Below are positions 50,833 through 63,297 of a stretch of 64,000 nucleotides of DNA, piece after piece. The stretch comes from Tanytarsus gracilentus (taxonomy: Eukaryota; Arthropoda; Insecta; Diptera; Chironomidae). Within the stretch, counting starts at the first letter, position 1, and each line of letters opens with the position of its first letter. The notes beneath the pieces were generated by a model, which made no database searches, was not told the DNA's origin, and saw only the letters and a list, made by a program, of their open reading frames with translations. Location: NCBI GenBank assembly GCA_038502055.1, contig JAXRKN010000019.1, forward strand, positions 1 through 64,000, given 5' to 3'. The position numbers and the translations under genes were made by a program.

Positions 50833-50910
50833 TTCACGGGGGAATGCAATTTGGTGATCACGGGGAATAAAAGCCGTCACCGGGGATCACCGGAAAACGG
50901 GGGAGGATTT
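50833..50910. repeat. G-rich cluster of TCACGGGG/TCACCGGGG motifs
   Basis: Four imperfect copies of TCAC(C)GGGG or similar G blocks occur within 80 bases, an abrupt GC-rich patch in AT-rich DNA. Several G4 runs occur, so a G-quadruplex is conceivable. Origin unknown. Confidence 0.6.
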
Positions 50911-51239
50911 TAAAAAAAATTTAAAAAATAAAATTTTTTTTTTTAAAAAATTTTTTTTTTTTTTATTAATTATAAGTTTTAAATTTTTTTTTTTATTTAA
51001 TTTTATTAAAGATGAATCAAACTAACTTAAAAAACTTAAAAAGAAATTTGGTTTAAACGTTTATTTTTTTGTTTTTGAAGGTTTCTTTTTTCAACAATTT
51101 TTTAAAAAAAATTAAAAAAAATAAGCTATCAATGGTCATTAACATAACAAAAAACGAGTGAGAAAATTTTTGTGAATTTCAAGTAATTTTGCAAGATTTT
51201 TGATTAGGTCAGGAAAATGTAAGTAAAGTCTCGTGCAAT

Positions 51240-51305
51240 AAATAAAATAAATAATTCAAAAAAAAATAAATAAAAAAAAATAAATAAATAAATAAATAAA
51301 TAAAT
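51240..51305. repeat. (AAAT)n low-complexity tract
   Basis: AAATAAATAAAT repeats with short A runs; a simple microsatellite. Confidence 0.9.
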
Positions 51306-54300
51306 TTTACGCTAAGTGAACAGCCTCAAATTTTACAAAATATTATATATTTCACCCACACCTAAATTCTCTCAACCTCACCCATCACAAAAACTTTTCA
51401 TTTAATTCCACTATCAACAACACAATCAGCAACGAGCACTGACAACGATTACCAGCAATTTCCATTCTTATGAACTTAATCTTCTTAACTTTTTTCATTC
51501 TCAAACCGCCATCGAGTGAGAAAAACTTCTCTTCGCCCCAGTAAAAATAAGCGCAAAAATTATGTGGCTTTGAGTGAGCAAAAAGAAAATGAAAACTTTC
51601 TTTTTCTGTTATGTGGAGAAACTTGATATTAATGAAATTGTGTAGCACTTACACAATGAGCGAAATGACTTTTTAAGAAGTGTCATAACAATTTCTGTTA
51701 TACGAGTCAAAATGAGTTAAGCGATGAAGTTTTAAATGGTTTGAGAGGAGAAAATTGAAAAATTAGATTTCATTTTATTTATTAGCTAATAAAATCACAA
51801 ATTATGTTAACAACCCAACCGACGTCAAAAATTACAATCATTATGTGGTGAAAAGCTATAAAAATCTTCTCAAATTTCGTCACCAAATAAAAATCATCGC
51901 ACATGTTCCAATTTTTTTCTCTTTCACTTCATTAACATTTTCTCTATACATCGCTTCAAGGCACACATGTGCAGTTCATTCATATCGAGTCCTATAATTT
52001 ATCAAAATTCTTTTCGCCCTCGGGTCTCATCATCAATTGTCACTCTCTCGAAAATTGTCCCGCGTGTCTCATTACTTTGAAATTTGATTGTCTTTTTTCA
52101 TTCCCTCTCGTGTGTTGTGAAGTTAAACATCATCGTTCAGTTACACACTCAATAAAACTATTTTGCTGCAACCCCTCGGTTTTAGTGATAGTGAAAAGAG
52201 TGGAAGGTCTCGAGAGAGGCACAATGATGGCTATTTATACGCTGAATATCGTTATTGTTTTTTTTTGTTTTCAAGGAGCTGAAATTAGATTCAAGGGGTG
52301 CACACTTTGTTTAGCAAACAATTAATTTTGACAATTTTTTTAAAACATATTTTTAAAGTTAAAATTATTTTAAAACCCTTTCAAGTTTCGACCCATTGAT
52401 TTCCTTTCACAGCATCACTTAAACCATTTCATTTCCATTCACCTCTCACACGATGATGGCACATAGTGAATATTTTATTAAACGACGGTAGAATGTTTAA
52501 CATAAAATAGTTTGTGTTATGTCTCTGTGTGTTTGCATCCGGAGCTCATCGGAGGGTAATAAAGTGAGCGAAAGAGAAGAGGGTGAGAAAAGAATTACGA
52601 CAAACTATGTTGGCAACTTCATCATGACCGTTTTGAATTGATTTTTTTTTCTGTGCAGGCTTATTTAATATTTTAAAAGAAGAATCTGAAGTGTCATGAA
52701 AGTGGCTGTTGAATTGTCATTAAGAGTTTTTGAAATGTTTTATTATGTTTTTAGATTAAATTTGAAATTAAAAAATACTTTGAAGATTTTTAAACTAATT
52801 TAAAATTTTTAGATTTTTAAATTTTACGGCGAATGCTTCTAAATGTGACAAATAACCTAATCATTTTATTGTGATTGATTCTTCAAAGTCAAAAATTAAT
52901 TAAAAATCTCCTTAATTTAATTTTATCTTCCACAAACCTAAAATTTATTGGAATTTAAATTGAAAATGTCTCAAAATCAATTTGTTTTCTCATTAAATTT
53001 TAATTCTCATACAAGCTCGAAGAAATTCCGCACAATCATCCTCGAAAATTGTCTTTCATCTATTTGCTTTTGTGCGATCGAGATTAAATGCGGCAAATTC
53101 CAAACTGAGATATAAAAAATCCAATTTGGAGACTTTTTTTATTTTGGGATAGAAAACTAATTTTTGGCTCAATAAATTTGAGGAATTTTAATCTTAAGAG
53201 AGGAGAAAGAAAACTTTTGGTGGGTAAAAAAGATTTTTTGTCCTTAAATTTCAAAAACTTTTCACCCTCTTTTTTCAAATAAAAATTCGTCTTTAAATCT
53301 CAATTTATTTGTTATAAAATCATTAATCTTTCATCCATCATCAATCTCAACTTTCAATTCATTTAAATTGCAGCAGATTTAAAGGGAAGAAATTTCCTTT
53401 AGTTCAAATCCATTAACTGCAAGATTATTACGTCAATTGAATTAAGTTACTAAGGGAGTTTTGGGATTTTGTTATGAGAACGTTATATTAAGTTTGAATT
53501 ATAAAGAGAATTCAAAAATTTATTACTTTTTGTATTTTTAGATTTGTGTTTAAATTTTTTTAGATTTTTTGAAGTGGCGAAAACGAAAATAGGATAGGTT
53601 GAAAAATAATTACGAACCGATGTCGTCTAATCCTAAATAAAAACTTAATATTTATAGGAATTACAAAAAATATCTCTGCAAAAAATTCATTTTTATTTAC
53701 AAATAATTTCATTCAATGATTTCCTCTCAATTTCATTTCTTTGTTATCCTCACCAAAAGGTGTTGCATGACCTTCTTTTCATAAATTCTCTTTTGTCATT
53801 ATTTTTTCAAGAAGAACCATAAAAACATTTTAATGACCTTAAAACCAGCATAAACATGAATTTCACATAAATCTTTTGTGTATGTTGCATTTTGGCTATG
53901 AGGGTGGCCCTGCACATGCACGGCTTGATTGCTTGCGGTCGATTGATGAATTTATGACTTTTACATGTTTCAGAACTTGTGAGGAGATTTATGGCGGTTG
54001 AGAAATTTAAATATTGACTTTTGGATAAACTTTTAAAATAATTTAAAAAAATACAGCAAATTTTTCAATTTATCGCACATGCTTTCATTCTGATATCCTG
54101 TCGATATTCATTGAAGCGTCTCGTTATTTAACAATATTCGACATCGAAATATACACGAACAGAGAGAGCATGTGAGCGACATTGTATTATCGTGACATTT
54201 GTGATTTTTTTGCCATTGTTGTTGCTGCTGATGTGCCATTATTAACATCTTTTCACAATGGCAATAATAACATCGAATCCGGAATGTACATGAATAAAGT

Positions 54301-55025
54301 TCACATTAGCATTGGAAAATAAAATGAAATTGAATTTTTTTTGTTTGAGAAGGGATTGAGTGGATTTTAGTGGTAGGAAGTTAACTTTTTGTATTGTGGA
54401 ATTTTTGAGTGTTTAATGCATTTTTGGGTATTTAAAAAATGTGTTAAAAAAATTAAGTAATGAAAGCAAATTTATATAAGCTTAGATTTGAAATTTAGTG
54501 CAGGTCATTTTGCTCACTTTTAAAATAAGTACATAAAGTCAAAATAGTCAAGTCCATAATTATCAATGCTCGATAAAAAATTTTTAAAATTCTAAAATTT
54601 CATCGAAATTAAAAATTATGCAATCAATTTGAATTTTCAATAAATTCAATTAAATTTCATGGTAAACTCTCAATTTTATTCAATTTTCAACTCTCATGTT
54701 TTAAATTCCTAAAAAAAGATGTAAACGATCCAAATTGGCTTCCCACTCAATTTATGTCGATTCAAATATTTTTTTCGCTCCAAATGTCACTCGAATTTTT
54801 CTTTTCCGCAGGTGTAAAAGTATTTTTTGCCATTGTTTGGCAATTTTCCATTTTTAAATTAGAAAAGACTTTTTTTAAAGATTAAAAAGAAATTGCAAAT
54901 GGAACTGTCGGAAGTTGTTTGCGTTTTCGTCTTTTTGAGGTCGATGAAAAATTTTTGCTTTAAGGTTGCCCTCGTAGCACAAGAGAACTCTTTTGGAGCT
55001 CTTTTTGAGCTCTTTGAAAGAACTC

Positions 55026-56036
55026 TTTTTTTACAGGGGGATTTTATATACTTTTATACCTCAAAAATATAAAAATATAAATGAGAAATATAAAAATATA
55101 ATTTATTTAAAAATTAAATTGATATTTTATATATTTTTACTTTTTTTTTTTTTAACGAAAAAAAAAATTAAATTCATTTCGAGATTTATTAATTTAAGCA
55201 CTAAATCTTTGTTCATCTATCAAATCCATCGCTGATCTTGTTCTCTGGTCTCACTTCCGCACTAATTTTAAAACTGCTGGATCTCACTTAGCTGATTTTT
55301 CCTGTCTCATTTAAGCACTGAATCTAGTTCGAATCCTATCAAATCCATCCTTGATTTTATTTACTGGATCTCACTTCAGACTTTCTGCACTAAATTTAAA
55401 GCTACTGATCTCACTTCCAGATATCTTTTCCAATATCTCAATTTAGTTCTGAATTATTCAATGTTATCAAATCCATCGCTTATTTTACTTTACTGGATCT
55501 CACTTTCAACTTCCTGCACTAAATCTTTAAACTACTATCTCACTTCCAGAGCTGGATCTTATTCAAATATCTAATTTAATTCTGAATTAGTTCGAATGGT
55601 TATCAAATCCATCCTTATTTTATTTACTGTCTCATTTCCAGCACTAAATTTTAAAACTGCTGATCTCACTTCCAGAGCTATCTTATTCCAATGATCTCAT
55701 TTAAGCACTAATCTGTTGAATCCTATCAAATCCATTTTTTTTTTACTATTCATTCAGCTTCTCACTAAATCTTAAATACTGATCTCATTACTATCTTATT
55801 AAATATCTCATTTAGTTTGAATCTATTCAATTTATCAATCCATCCTTATTTTCTTTACTATTCATTAGCTTTAAATTTTGTTAAAGTATTGGTAATTCAA
55901 AATTATAAAAATATAAAATTAAAAAATATAAAAAATATAAAAATATAAATGAGGTATATAAAAATATAAAAATATAAATTTTAGATTTTTATATACCAAA
56001 AATTTATATCCAAGTCGTCCGCCCCCTGTTTTTTTA
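55026..56036. mobile_element. Nested non-autonomous hAT-like element with an 8-bp target duplication
   Basis: The element spans 55,034-56,028 (995 bp) and starts CAGGGGG and ends CCCCCTG, which is hAT style. It is bordered by the same 8 bases, TTTTTTTA, at 55,026-55,033 and 56,029-56,036; hAT elements make 8-bp duplications. It carries no reading frame for a transposase. The outer GAGCTC-rich element resumes on either side, so this insertion is the younger one. The inverted repeats are only 7 bp long, and an A/T duplication is not very specific, hence the moderate confidence. Confidence 0.7.
55205..55850. repeat. About 120-135-bp tandem repeat inside the hAT-like element
   Basis: The marker TATCAAATCCATC occurs at 55,218, 55,337, 55,465 and 55,601, then degenerates near 55,724 and 55,833. 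Each unit also holds ATCTCACTTCCAG-like text. Copies grow more diverged and shorter toward the right. Confidence 0.8.
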
Positions 56037-56060
56037 CTTTTTATTAACTCTTTTATGCCA

Positions 56061-56287
56061 AAAAAAAGAGTTAAAAAAGAGCTTTGGGACCTTCAAAAAG
56101 AGCTCTTTTTCGGAGCTCTTTTTTGGAGCTCTTAAAGAGTTCTTTTAGAGCTCTTAAAAAAGAGTGCTAAAAATATTTTAGCACGTTTTTAGAACTCTTT
56201 TTTAGAGCTCTAAAAGAACTCTTTAAGAGCTCTTAAAAAGAGCTCCAAAAAAGAGTTCTTTTTGAAGGTCCCAAAGCTCTTTTTTAA
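56061..56287. repeat. Long palindrome, about 110-bp arms
   Basis: The centre is GTGCTAAAA-ATA-TTTTAGCAC at 56,164-56,184. The arms stay complementary with few interruptions outwards, to GAGCTTTGGGACCTTCAAAA on the left and its reverse complement near 56,260-56,280. Transcribed or single-stranded, it would fold into a long hairpin. It lies in the left half of the GAGCTC-rich element. Confidence 0.8.
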
Positions 56288-56649
56288 CTCTTTTTTTTCG
56301 TAAAAAAAGAGCTCTAAAAGAACACTTAAAGAGCTCTTTCAAAGAGCCTCAAAATACCCAAAATAAAAAAATATTTTTTCTCATTTCTTTTCAGATCTCT
56401 TTCTTCTCATTCTTTTGGAGCTCTTTTTTTGTGCTCTTTTTGGTGCTCTTTTTCAGAACTCTTTAAGAGCTCTTTTTTTAGAACTCTTTAAGAGCTCTTT
56501 TTAAGAGTTGTTCATTTTCCATCCGTTCCACTTTTTTTGTTAGTTTAATTAACCTCGATCCTTATTTTTTTTGGTTTCATGTCTTCTTTTTTGCTCCTGA
56601 GTGTGAGAAATATAAGTTAGTAAAATTTTGAAGTTTTTTTAATACTTAC

Positions 56650-56726
56650 GATGTTAGGATTCGAACCGCGACTCATCCGACACATTTTCTCCTACGCGAG
56701 CGCTTAACCGACTGGGCTACTGCAGC
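56650..56726 (-). other. tRNA-like sequence (tRNA pseudogene or SINE head) with intact A and B boxes
   Basis: On the minus strand an A box (TAGCCCAGTCGG) and a perfect B box (GGTTCGAATCC) are present at the right spacing for RNA polymerase III. The acceptor stem does not pair, the T stem has only about two pairs and no anticodon stem can be formed. It is therefore not a working tRNA, but could still be a polymerase III promoter of a SINE. It sits in the only non-repetitive patch of the GAGCTC-rich element (about 56,500-56,980). Confidence 0.6.
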
Positions 56727-56984
56727 AAATATTTATTTATAAACTGTTTGACTAAATGACATATTTAAGTTGTGAAATTCTAGAAAGTACGTTATTTCGT
56801 AAATTAATACCGTATAATTTCAAACAAAATTTAAATTAGTCAACGTATTGAACATTTATATTTTATTTTGTTTGAAACTTGAATTTGAAATTATATTTAC
56901 TTTATTTTTTTTGAAAAAAACTCATTCGTAAGAGTTAAAAAAGAAGACTTTCAATTCTAATTTCTAAATTTTTTACTTTAATTA

Positions 56985-58550
56985 AAAATTGATAAAGTGC
57001 TCCAAAAGAACTCTTTCATAACTCCTAAAAAAGAGTCCTTTGAATCCGAAATTATCTACTCTAAAAAAGAGTTAGAAAAGAGCTCTAAAAGAATTCTTTT
57101 TTAAGTGAAAAAATAGTGATTTTAGTAAAGAAAAATTAACTCTAAAAAAGAGTTGAAAAGGAGCTCTAAAAAAACTCTATTTTAGAGTGAAAAAAAGAGT
57201 GATTTAATTTTTATAAAATTAACTCTAAAAAAGAGTTGAAAAAGAGCTATAAAAGAACTCTAATTTAAAGTAAAAAAAAATAATTTTAGTAAAGAAAAAT
57301 CAACTCTAAAAAAGAGTTAGAAAAGAGCTCTTAAAGAACTCTATTTTAGAATAAAAAAAGAGTAATTTTAGTAAATAAAATTAATTCTAAAAAAGAGTTG
57401 AAAAAGAGCTCTTAAAGAACTCTAATTTAGAGTAAAAAAGAATAATTTTAGTAAAGAAAAATCAACTCTAAAAAAGAGGTGAAAAAGAGCTCTAAAAGAA
57501 TTCTTTTTTTGAGGTAAAAAAAGAGTGATTTTAGTAAAGAAAAATTAACTCTAAAAAAGAGTTGAAAAGGAGCTCTAAAAAAACTCTAATTTAGAATAAA
57601 AAAAGAGTAATTTTAGTAAAGAAAATTAACTCTAAAAAAGAATTGAAAAAGAGCTTTAAAAGAACTCTAATTTAGAGTAAAAAAGAGTAATTTTAGCAAA
57701 GAAAAAATAACTCTAAAAAAGAGTTGAAAAAGAGCTCTTAAAGAACTCTAATTTAGAGTAAAAAAAGAGTAATTTTAGCAAAGAAAAATTAACTCTAAAA
57801 AAGAGCTCTAAAAGAACTCTATTTCAGATTGAAAAAAGAGTAATTTTAGTAAAGAAAATTAATTCTAAAAAAGAGTTGAAAAAGAGCTCTAAATGAACTC
57901 TAATTTAGAGTAAAAAAAGAGTAATTTTAGCACAGAAAAAATAACTCTAAAAAGAGTTGAAAAAGAGCTCTTAAAGAACTCTAATATAGAGTAAAAAAAG
58001 AGTAATTTTAGCAAAGAAAAATTAACTCTAAAAAAGAGTTGAAAAAGAGCTCTTAAAGAACTCTATTTTAGAGTAAAAACATTTACCTCTTAAAAAGAGT
58101 TGAAAAAAAGCTCTAAAAGAACTCTTTTTTAGAGTGATAAAAGAGTACTTCGAATTATAAAAATTTTCTCTAAAAAAGAGTTAAAAAGGAGCTCTAAAAG
58201 TACTCTTTTTAAGGAGTTAAAAAAGAGTACTTCGAATTTTAAAAATTTTCTCTAAAAAAGAGTTGAAAAAGAGCTCTAAAAGAACTCTTTTTAAGGAGTT
58301 AAAAAAGAGTACTTCGAATTATAAAAATTTTCTCTAAAAACGAGTTGAAAAAGAGCTCTAAAAGAACTCTTTTTAAGGAGTTAAAAAAGAGTACTTCGAA
58401 TTATAAAAATTTTCTCTAAAAAAGAGTTGAAAAAGAGCTCTAAAAGAACTCTTTTTAAGGAGTTAAAAAAGAGTACTTCGAATTATAAAAAATTTCTCTA
58501 AAAAAGAGTTGAAAAAGAGCTCTAAAAGAACTCTTTTAAGGGAGTTAAAA
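56985..58550. repeat. 81-82-bp tandem repeat, about 19 copies
   Basis: AACTCTAAAAAAGAGTTGAA-type starts recur at 57,138, 57,220, 57,302, 57,382, 57,464, 57,547, 57,628, 57,709 and so on, mostly 80-83 bp apart. Two subfamilies are visible. The left one contains AATTTTAGTAAAGAAAA. The right one, from about 58,140, contains GAGTACTTCGAATTATAAAA and is much more uniform, so it was amplified last. Confidence 0.92.
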
Positions 58551-58674
58551 AAGAGTTTTTATCAAAAAGCACTAAAAAAGAGCTCTTAAAGAGTTCTTTT
58601 AGAGTTCTTTTTAGCAACAACTCTTTTAAAGAGCTCTTAAAGAGTAAAAAAAGAGTTTTCTTGTGCTACGAGGG

Positions 58675-61600
58675 TGAGAGAGGAAATTTTTTGAGACAGC
58701 TGACGGCAAGTAAAAATGTTGAAAAATTGTTGGAAGCGGAAATTAAAGAAAATTTGTTTTTTTTTGTGTATTTTAAAGTTTATAAAATTGAAGAAATTTT
58801 TTTGTTTATTTTTTATCCCAAAAAACATTTTGCTGCAAAAATCCATTTTCTATTCTTCTTTCTATCCTTTCAAATCCGCCTCTATTGTGCTTATTATTGA
58901 GATGTCAATATTAGGGCAAAATTTGAAATTGAAAAGACTTATTTTCTCCTTTACTCTTGGTGGGATAACAAAAAATAAACAAAAGAGAATTGGCATCGAA
59001 AAAAAATATACTGACGACATCGAAATAGTTCGAGACACAAAGAAATGTTTTATTCAGCTAAAATTGGGGAGACACAAAAATATAAATTTATATGAAAGTG
59101 AAATGGGAAGGTCAGGAAAAGGAGGTGAGGTTTAGGGTGGGTTAATTAAGAGAAAAGGTTGAGTAAAATTTCAAGGGGATGAAATTGAAAAATAAATTTT
59201 TAAATTTAAAATTATAGGGTTGGGTAACCTAACTTAGGTTATTTTAACCTTTGGACATTTTGACCCTTAGATTGTCTATCACATATTTTTAGTACATTTT
59301 TTTAATCCTTCAATATTTGTGGGCAAAATGTCCCGGCACCTTAAAAATTTCAAATTTATCTTCGTAATTTCTCTAAAATATTTTTTCTTTCATTCACTTC
59401 TTTGACATTTTTATCCACAAACATCCCAGGACTTTTCTTTCATCCACCTCAACTTCCAATTTTATTTTTTCTCTTATCGAAAAAGTAAATTTGACATTTC
59501 TCGAATGATATTCAATAAGTCTCACTGAAATGACTTCTCTTTCCGCTTCAAATGTTTACTCACGTCAGCAACTTCCATTTGGATGCACAGAACTTTTTCA
59601 TCAGTCCTCGAGGGCATCGACAAATATTCAATTGAGTGAATTTCAAATTCGATACGCTCACCTGCACATCAAATGAGGTTTTTTCATGTTTGCATTTGGC
59701 ATGGTTTGAATATCAAAGGAAATTTTTTTGAAAGTTGACAAATTTTTGATTAAAAAAGTTTATTTTTTGGAAATTCCAGTTTCAAATTTTAAATTGCAAT
59801 TGGCAAAATTTTTCGCTTGATTTTCCAACAATCTAAAAGCTTAATCAACTGAAAATTGAAAAGGTAAAGTTCAGCGCTGATGAAGAAGAGCTTGAAAAAG
59901 TTTTTTTTCGTGCCAATTACAGAAACAGCAGAAATTTCCTGCTGGTAGTTTCAGTGATACAAAAAACACATACACGATGCTGATTGAGACTTGTCAGCAG
60001 TATCTGACGATGCAGAAAATGAAACTCGCTATTGAGAAAATTGCTTGCTAATGCTGGTTTTTTGTGTTGAAGAGAAATCTTTGAGATTTCGATTGGAAAA
60101 AATTATTTTTTTGTAATTTATGATGGAAAAATTATTTTTGGGCTTAAAAATATTTCTGCACTTTTTATACACCTTAAAAAATTCGTTAAGGTTTTTAAAG
60201 ACAGCCTTTTTAACTTCAAATTTTTTTAACAATTTTTACTCCCAATTTATCACAAAACACTCCAAAAACTCCGCAAGCCTTCATCAAATTTGTACCAAAC
60301 AAAACTTTTCTTCCCTCCCAGCAAACTTTTCCTCAACTTTTCTCTTTCAATTTTTTTCCAAAACATAAATCTAATTTTAAAAGTAAACAAGCATAAATTT
60401 TCCCTCACATTTACTTCCAATTTTTTTCCATACAAATAATCCTTTTTTCCCCTCCAACTCTCCATGTTTATGAGTGAGAGAAGGCAAAATATAGAAAGGC
60501 ATCTAAAATCCACATACATCACAATTTATGTTTTCACAATTCATTTTTAGGTGAAGTAGATGGAGAAAAATTAGAAGAAGAGGAAAAAGAAATAAAAAAA
60601 TATTTAGGAAAAATTTTTAAGGTAAAAGATGAAAAATATTGCAATGGATTTATTTAATTTTACAAAAATTTGAAATTTAGAAAAAAAACTTGATAAAAAC
60701 TAATCAACAAATTTGATTTAAAACTTTTGAACCAAGTTTCTACCCTTGCAATATTTTCCCATGTTTCAAATATTTCCATAACAGCTGACTCAACTTCCAC
60801 TCGTTCATTGACAAAAAACTCTCCTCACAACTTCTCTCGCCCATCAAAAAAAAATACAGCGACAAGAAAAGCCGTCAAAGGCACACACAAAAAAATCCGC
60901 CAAGTCTGCACAAAAAAAAAGAACATCACAAAAGAAAAGTCGACGAGTGAGCATAAAAATATTTTTTTACGATCCCGAAAGCATAAAAATTGTTCATTGG
61001 TAATTTATGGTTGCTGCAGAAGGTTCGCACACACACACGCAGCATCACGCCCAAGAAAATTCTCTTTTATTAAATGTTTATAGTGTTGACATCCTGCGCT
61101 GGCGTGAATACGAATTTTCGCCTTTGTCTCGTGCGTAAAAATAAAATTTTATGAATCATCGTCGCACCTCTGTGATAATTTTAGAGCTCTCTCACGGCAC
61201 TTCGACATGTTGTAATATTTATTTGGAAGGTAATTGGGGCAAAAAAGGTACAAAAATATCGGAAGGTTTTTAAGGGGATAAAAAGCGAGAAATTTGAAAT
61301 ATTTAAAGTACCCGGGTGCAAATAATTTTTTTGACCTGTTGAAGTTTTAAGTTTATTTAAATTAATTTTAGTTGGTCAATAAAATAAATTCAAATTTTTA
61401 GTGTCTATATCTCGATCTCCAAGAAATTCAAATCTAAAATGTCCGTTAGGATTAAAATTAAATTTTAATCGCTTGAAACTTAAGACAAGTCCCTAAAACC
61501 ACTTAATTTAATTACACTTTCCCACTTTCTCCATCTGTCATCGCCGTCTCTCTCCACAAGTGTTACAATCACAACCACATCCAGTTTCTCTCACCTCACT

Positions 61601-62838
61601 TTTGCGGGTCTCATTACAGAAAATTTTCCAACCCCTTTTTTCATATTTTTTTCTTTCTCTGGTTTTGTTGCTGTGACAATTTGACACAGCTTAACTTTGC
61701 TGTATTTTATTGTCGTGTCGTTGACAACCCAAGAATAAAAAACTCGAACTACTTATAGCCCTCTTTCTCTTTTTTTTTGGGTTGTTTGCAAACACAGAAA
61801 TGCAATAATGGAAGATTTAGAATGTGAAAATTTATGAGCATTGTCAGGAGCACATGCAAGTGAATGCAAATGCAATAAATAAGAGGAAAATTTTAATCCC
61901 AGAGATATCGATCTGGGTGAGAGATAGAGATGGTTTTGAGGTCGAGACAGAAAGAGAAAAATAATTTAAAAATTTACAAAAAATTGAATCTTTTTGCTCA
62001 ATATTTTTTCATCCCTTTTTACCTAAATAATTACTCACAACAACATAATCTCAATTCCGCCAAAAAGAGCAACAAAAATTCCATGAAAAATTTAATATGA
62101 AGTCGGCAGTCATAAATTATCAAAAAAAAACTGACATCAGTTTTTCGAGAATTTAAAGGAAGCATCCCGAAGGGTGAATTAATGCCTGAGCAAATGCGAG
62201 GATGTTGAGTCGACTGCATGGCAACAATAGACAAGCCGAGCATGAGAGCAAAAATGCAATAAATTTAATGGAAATTATGGGAACAAGATTTTTTAAACAG
62301 AGTCAGATAAAAAAATTGTTTGAGTGCGAAATTTTTAATGAATGTGGTGGAACTTTAAAAAACTCAAAACTTTTTAATCAAAAAATTTCCAAACTATTTA
62401 TTTTCTCAATCTCAAACCCAAAATTCCTGTCCATCAATATTTTCCAACCCTCAAAATCCAATTTCGCATTTCAACCTCGTCCGTCAAACAAATTTACCCC
62501 ATTTCACATCTTTTGTTTAGTGAACGAGTTACGTGACGTGTTTTCGATGATAAAGGCAATAAACAGAGGACGAAATAAAAACGTAAATGAAGAAAGGGAC
62601 ATGGCATTATTATTATGGTCAGGCTATGATAGTTCGGTGAAAATCCTTTTTTTTATTGGACAGTAAGGAGGGCACAAAAAGATATAAAAAAGGACGAAGA
62701 AGGTCAAATTTTTATTTAAACGATAAAAGGAAATTTTTGGGTTTTTCTTGGTGGTAAAATAGCTGAAGGCAAAAGAATTTTTTACAAATCCTAAATGTCA
62801 AAAATTATTTACTTAATTTTATTTTTTTCCACTTGCAG
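58675..62838 (+). other. Putative large intron, last part; no gene seen
   Basis: AT-rich DNA with short unconvincing frames only. It ends in the acceptor TTTTTTTCCACTTGCAG at 62,838. Confidence 0.55.
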
Positions 62839-63108
62839 GTCTCGAAAGCAGCTCAAACATTTTGCTTCCCTCAATAACAACTTTACCGCTCAGCAGCATC
62901 GAGCTACAAACAACACAGAACGGCTTTCGCACTTTAGATGACACCTCGCAACCTTCACACCGCCATTACAGCGTTAACCGTGCGGTGAATGACGAAGAAT
63001 TTGTTGAACAGCAGCCACAGCATGAAAAACATAATTTAGTCGTGTCTTATGAGAAAATGAACAGTATAGTTAATAATATTAACGATAATGAGGACGATGA
63101 ACAGTTTA
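62839..63108 (+). CDS. Second coding exon of the immunoglobulin-domain gene (low-complexity region)
   Basis: The exon lies between a strong acceptor (TTCCACTTGCAG, ending 62,838) and the donor A|GTGAGT (63,109). Only one frame is open through it; the other two meet stops. It encodes about 90 residues rich in Ser, Thr, Gln, Asn and acidic residues (for example LPSITTLPLSSIELQTTQNG early on and INDNEDDEQF at the end), with no cysteine inside. Such a region suggests a flexible, exposed, possibly glycosylated stretch. It begins with the last two bases of a codon and ends with one, so it fits the signal-peptide exon upstream and the Ig exon downstream. Confidence 0.75.
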
Positions 63109-63297
63109 GTGAGTTGAAAATGAGTTTTAAAATTTTAATGAATTAGATTTAAAAAATTTCTGATTTAGATTAAAATATTGAGTTAAAATAATAAATTTTA
63201 ATGAGATTGATTAAAAAATTGATGAGGATAAAAATTAAAAAAATTGTTGAAAATAAAAAGTTTGACTAAAAAAATATTTAAATAATTCTCATTTCAG

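Larger units (their letters stand above)
49317..54968 (+). other. Putative large intron, middle part
   Basis: No gene recognised. It contains a small G-rich cluster at 50,833-50,910 and (AAAT)n low-complexity DNA at about 51,240-51,305. Long T/A runs occur near 50,930-51,000. Confidence 0.5.
54969..58674. mobile_element. 3.7-kb terminal-inverted-repeat element made of GAGCTC-rich repeats
   Basis: The left end begins CCCTCGTAGCACAAGAGAAC at 54,969. The right end finishes with the reverse complement at 58,674, with about 24 of 25 bases matching. Inside, nearly everything is built from AAGAGCTCTT-like palindromic words and the motif AACTCTAAAAAAGAGTTGAA. There is no transposase, so it is non-autonomous. 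No convincing target duplication was found (only TG on both sides), so the superfamily is open. A hAT-like element is nested at 55,034-56,028, and a tRNA-like sequence lies near 56,650-56,726. Confidence 0.75.

Noticed and set aside
51969..52325. 118-codon frame, Cys-containing, with a hydrophobic stretch
   Set aside because: Cysteine spacing matches no family I know and no splice or promoter evidence supports it; kept out, though a small secreted protein cannot be fully excluded.
56650..56726. Functional tRNA gene
   Set aside because: Acceptor, anticodon and T stems do not pair; only the promoter boxes survive.
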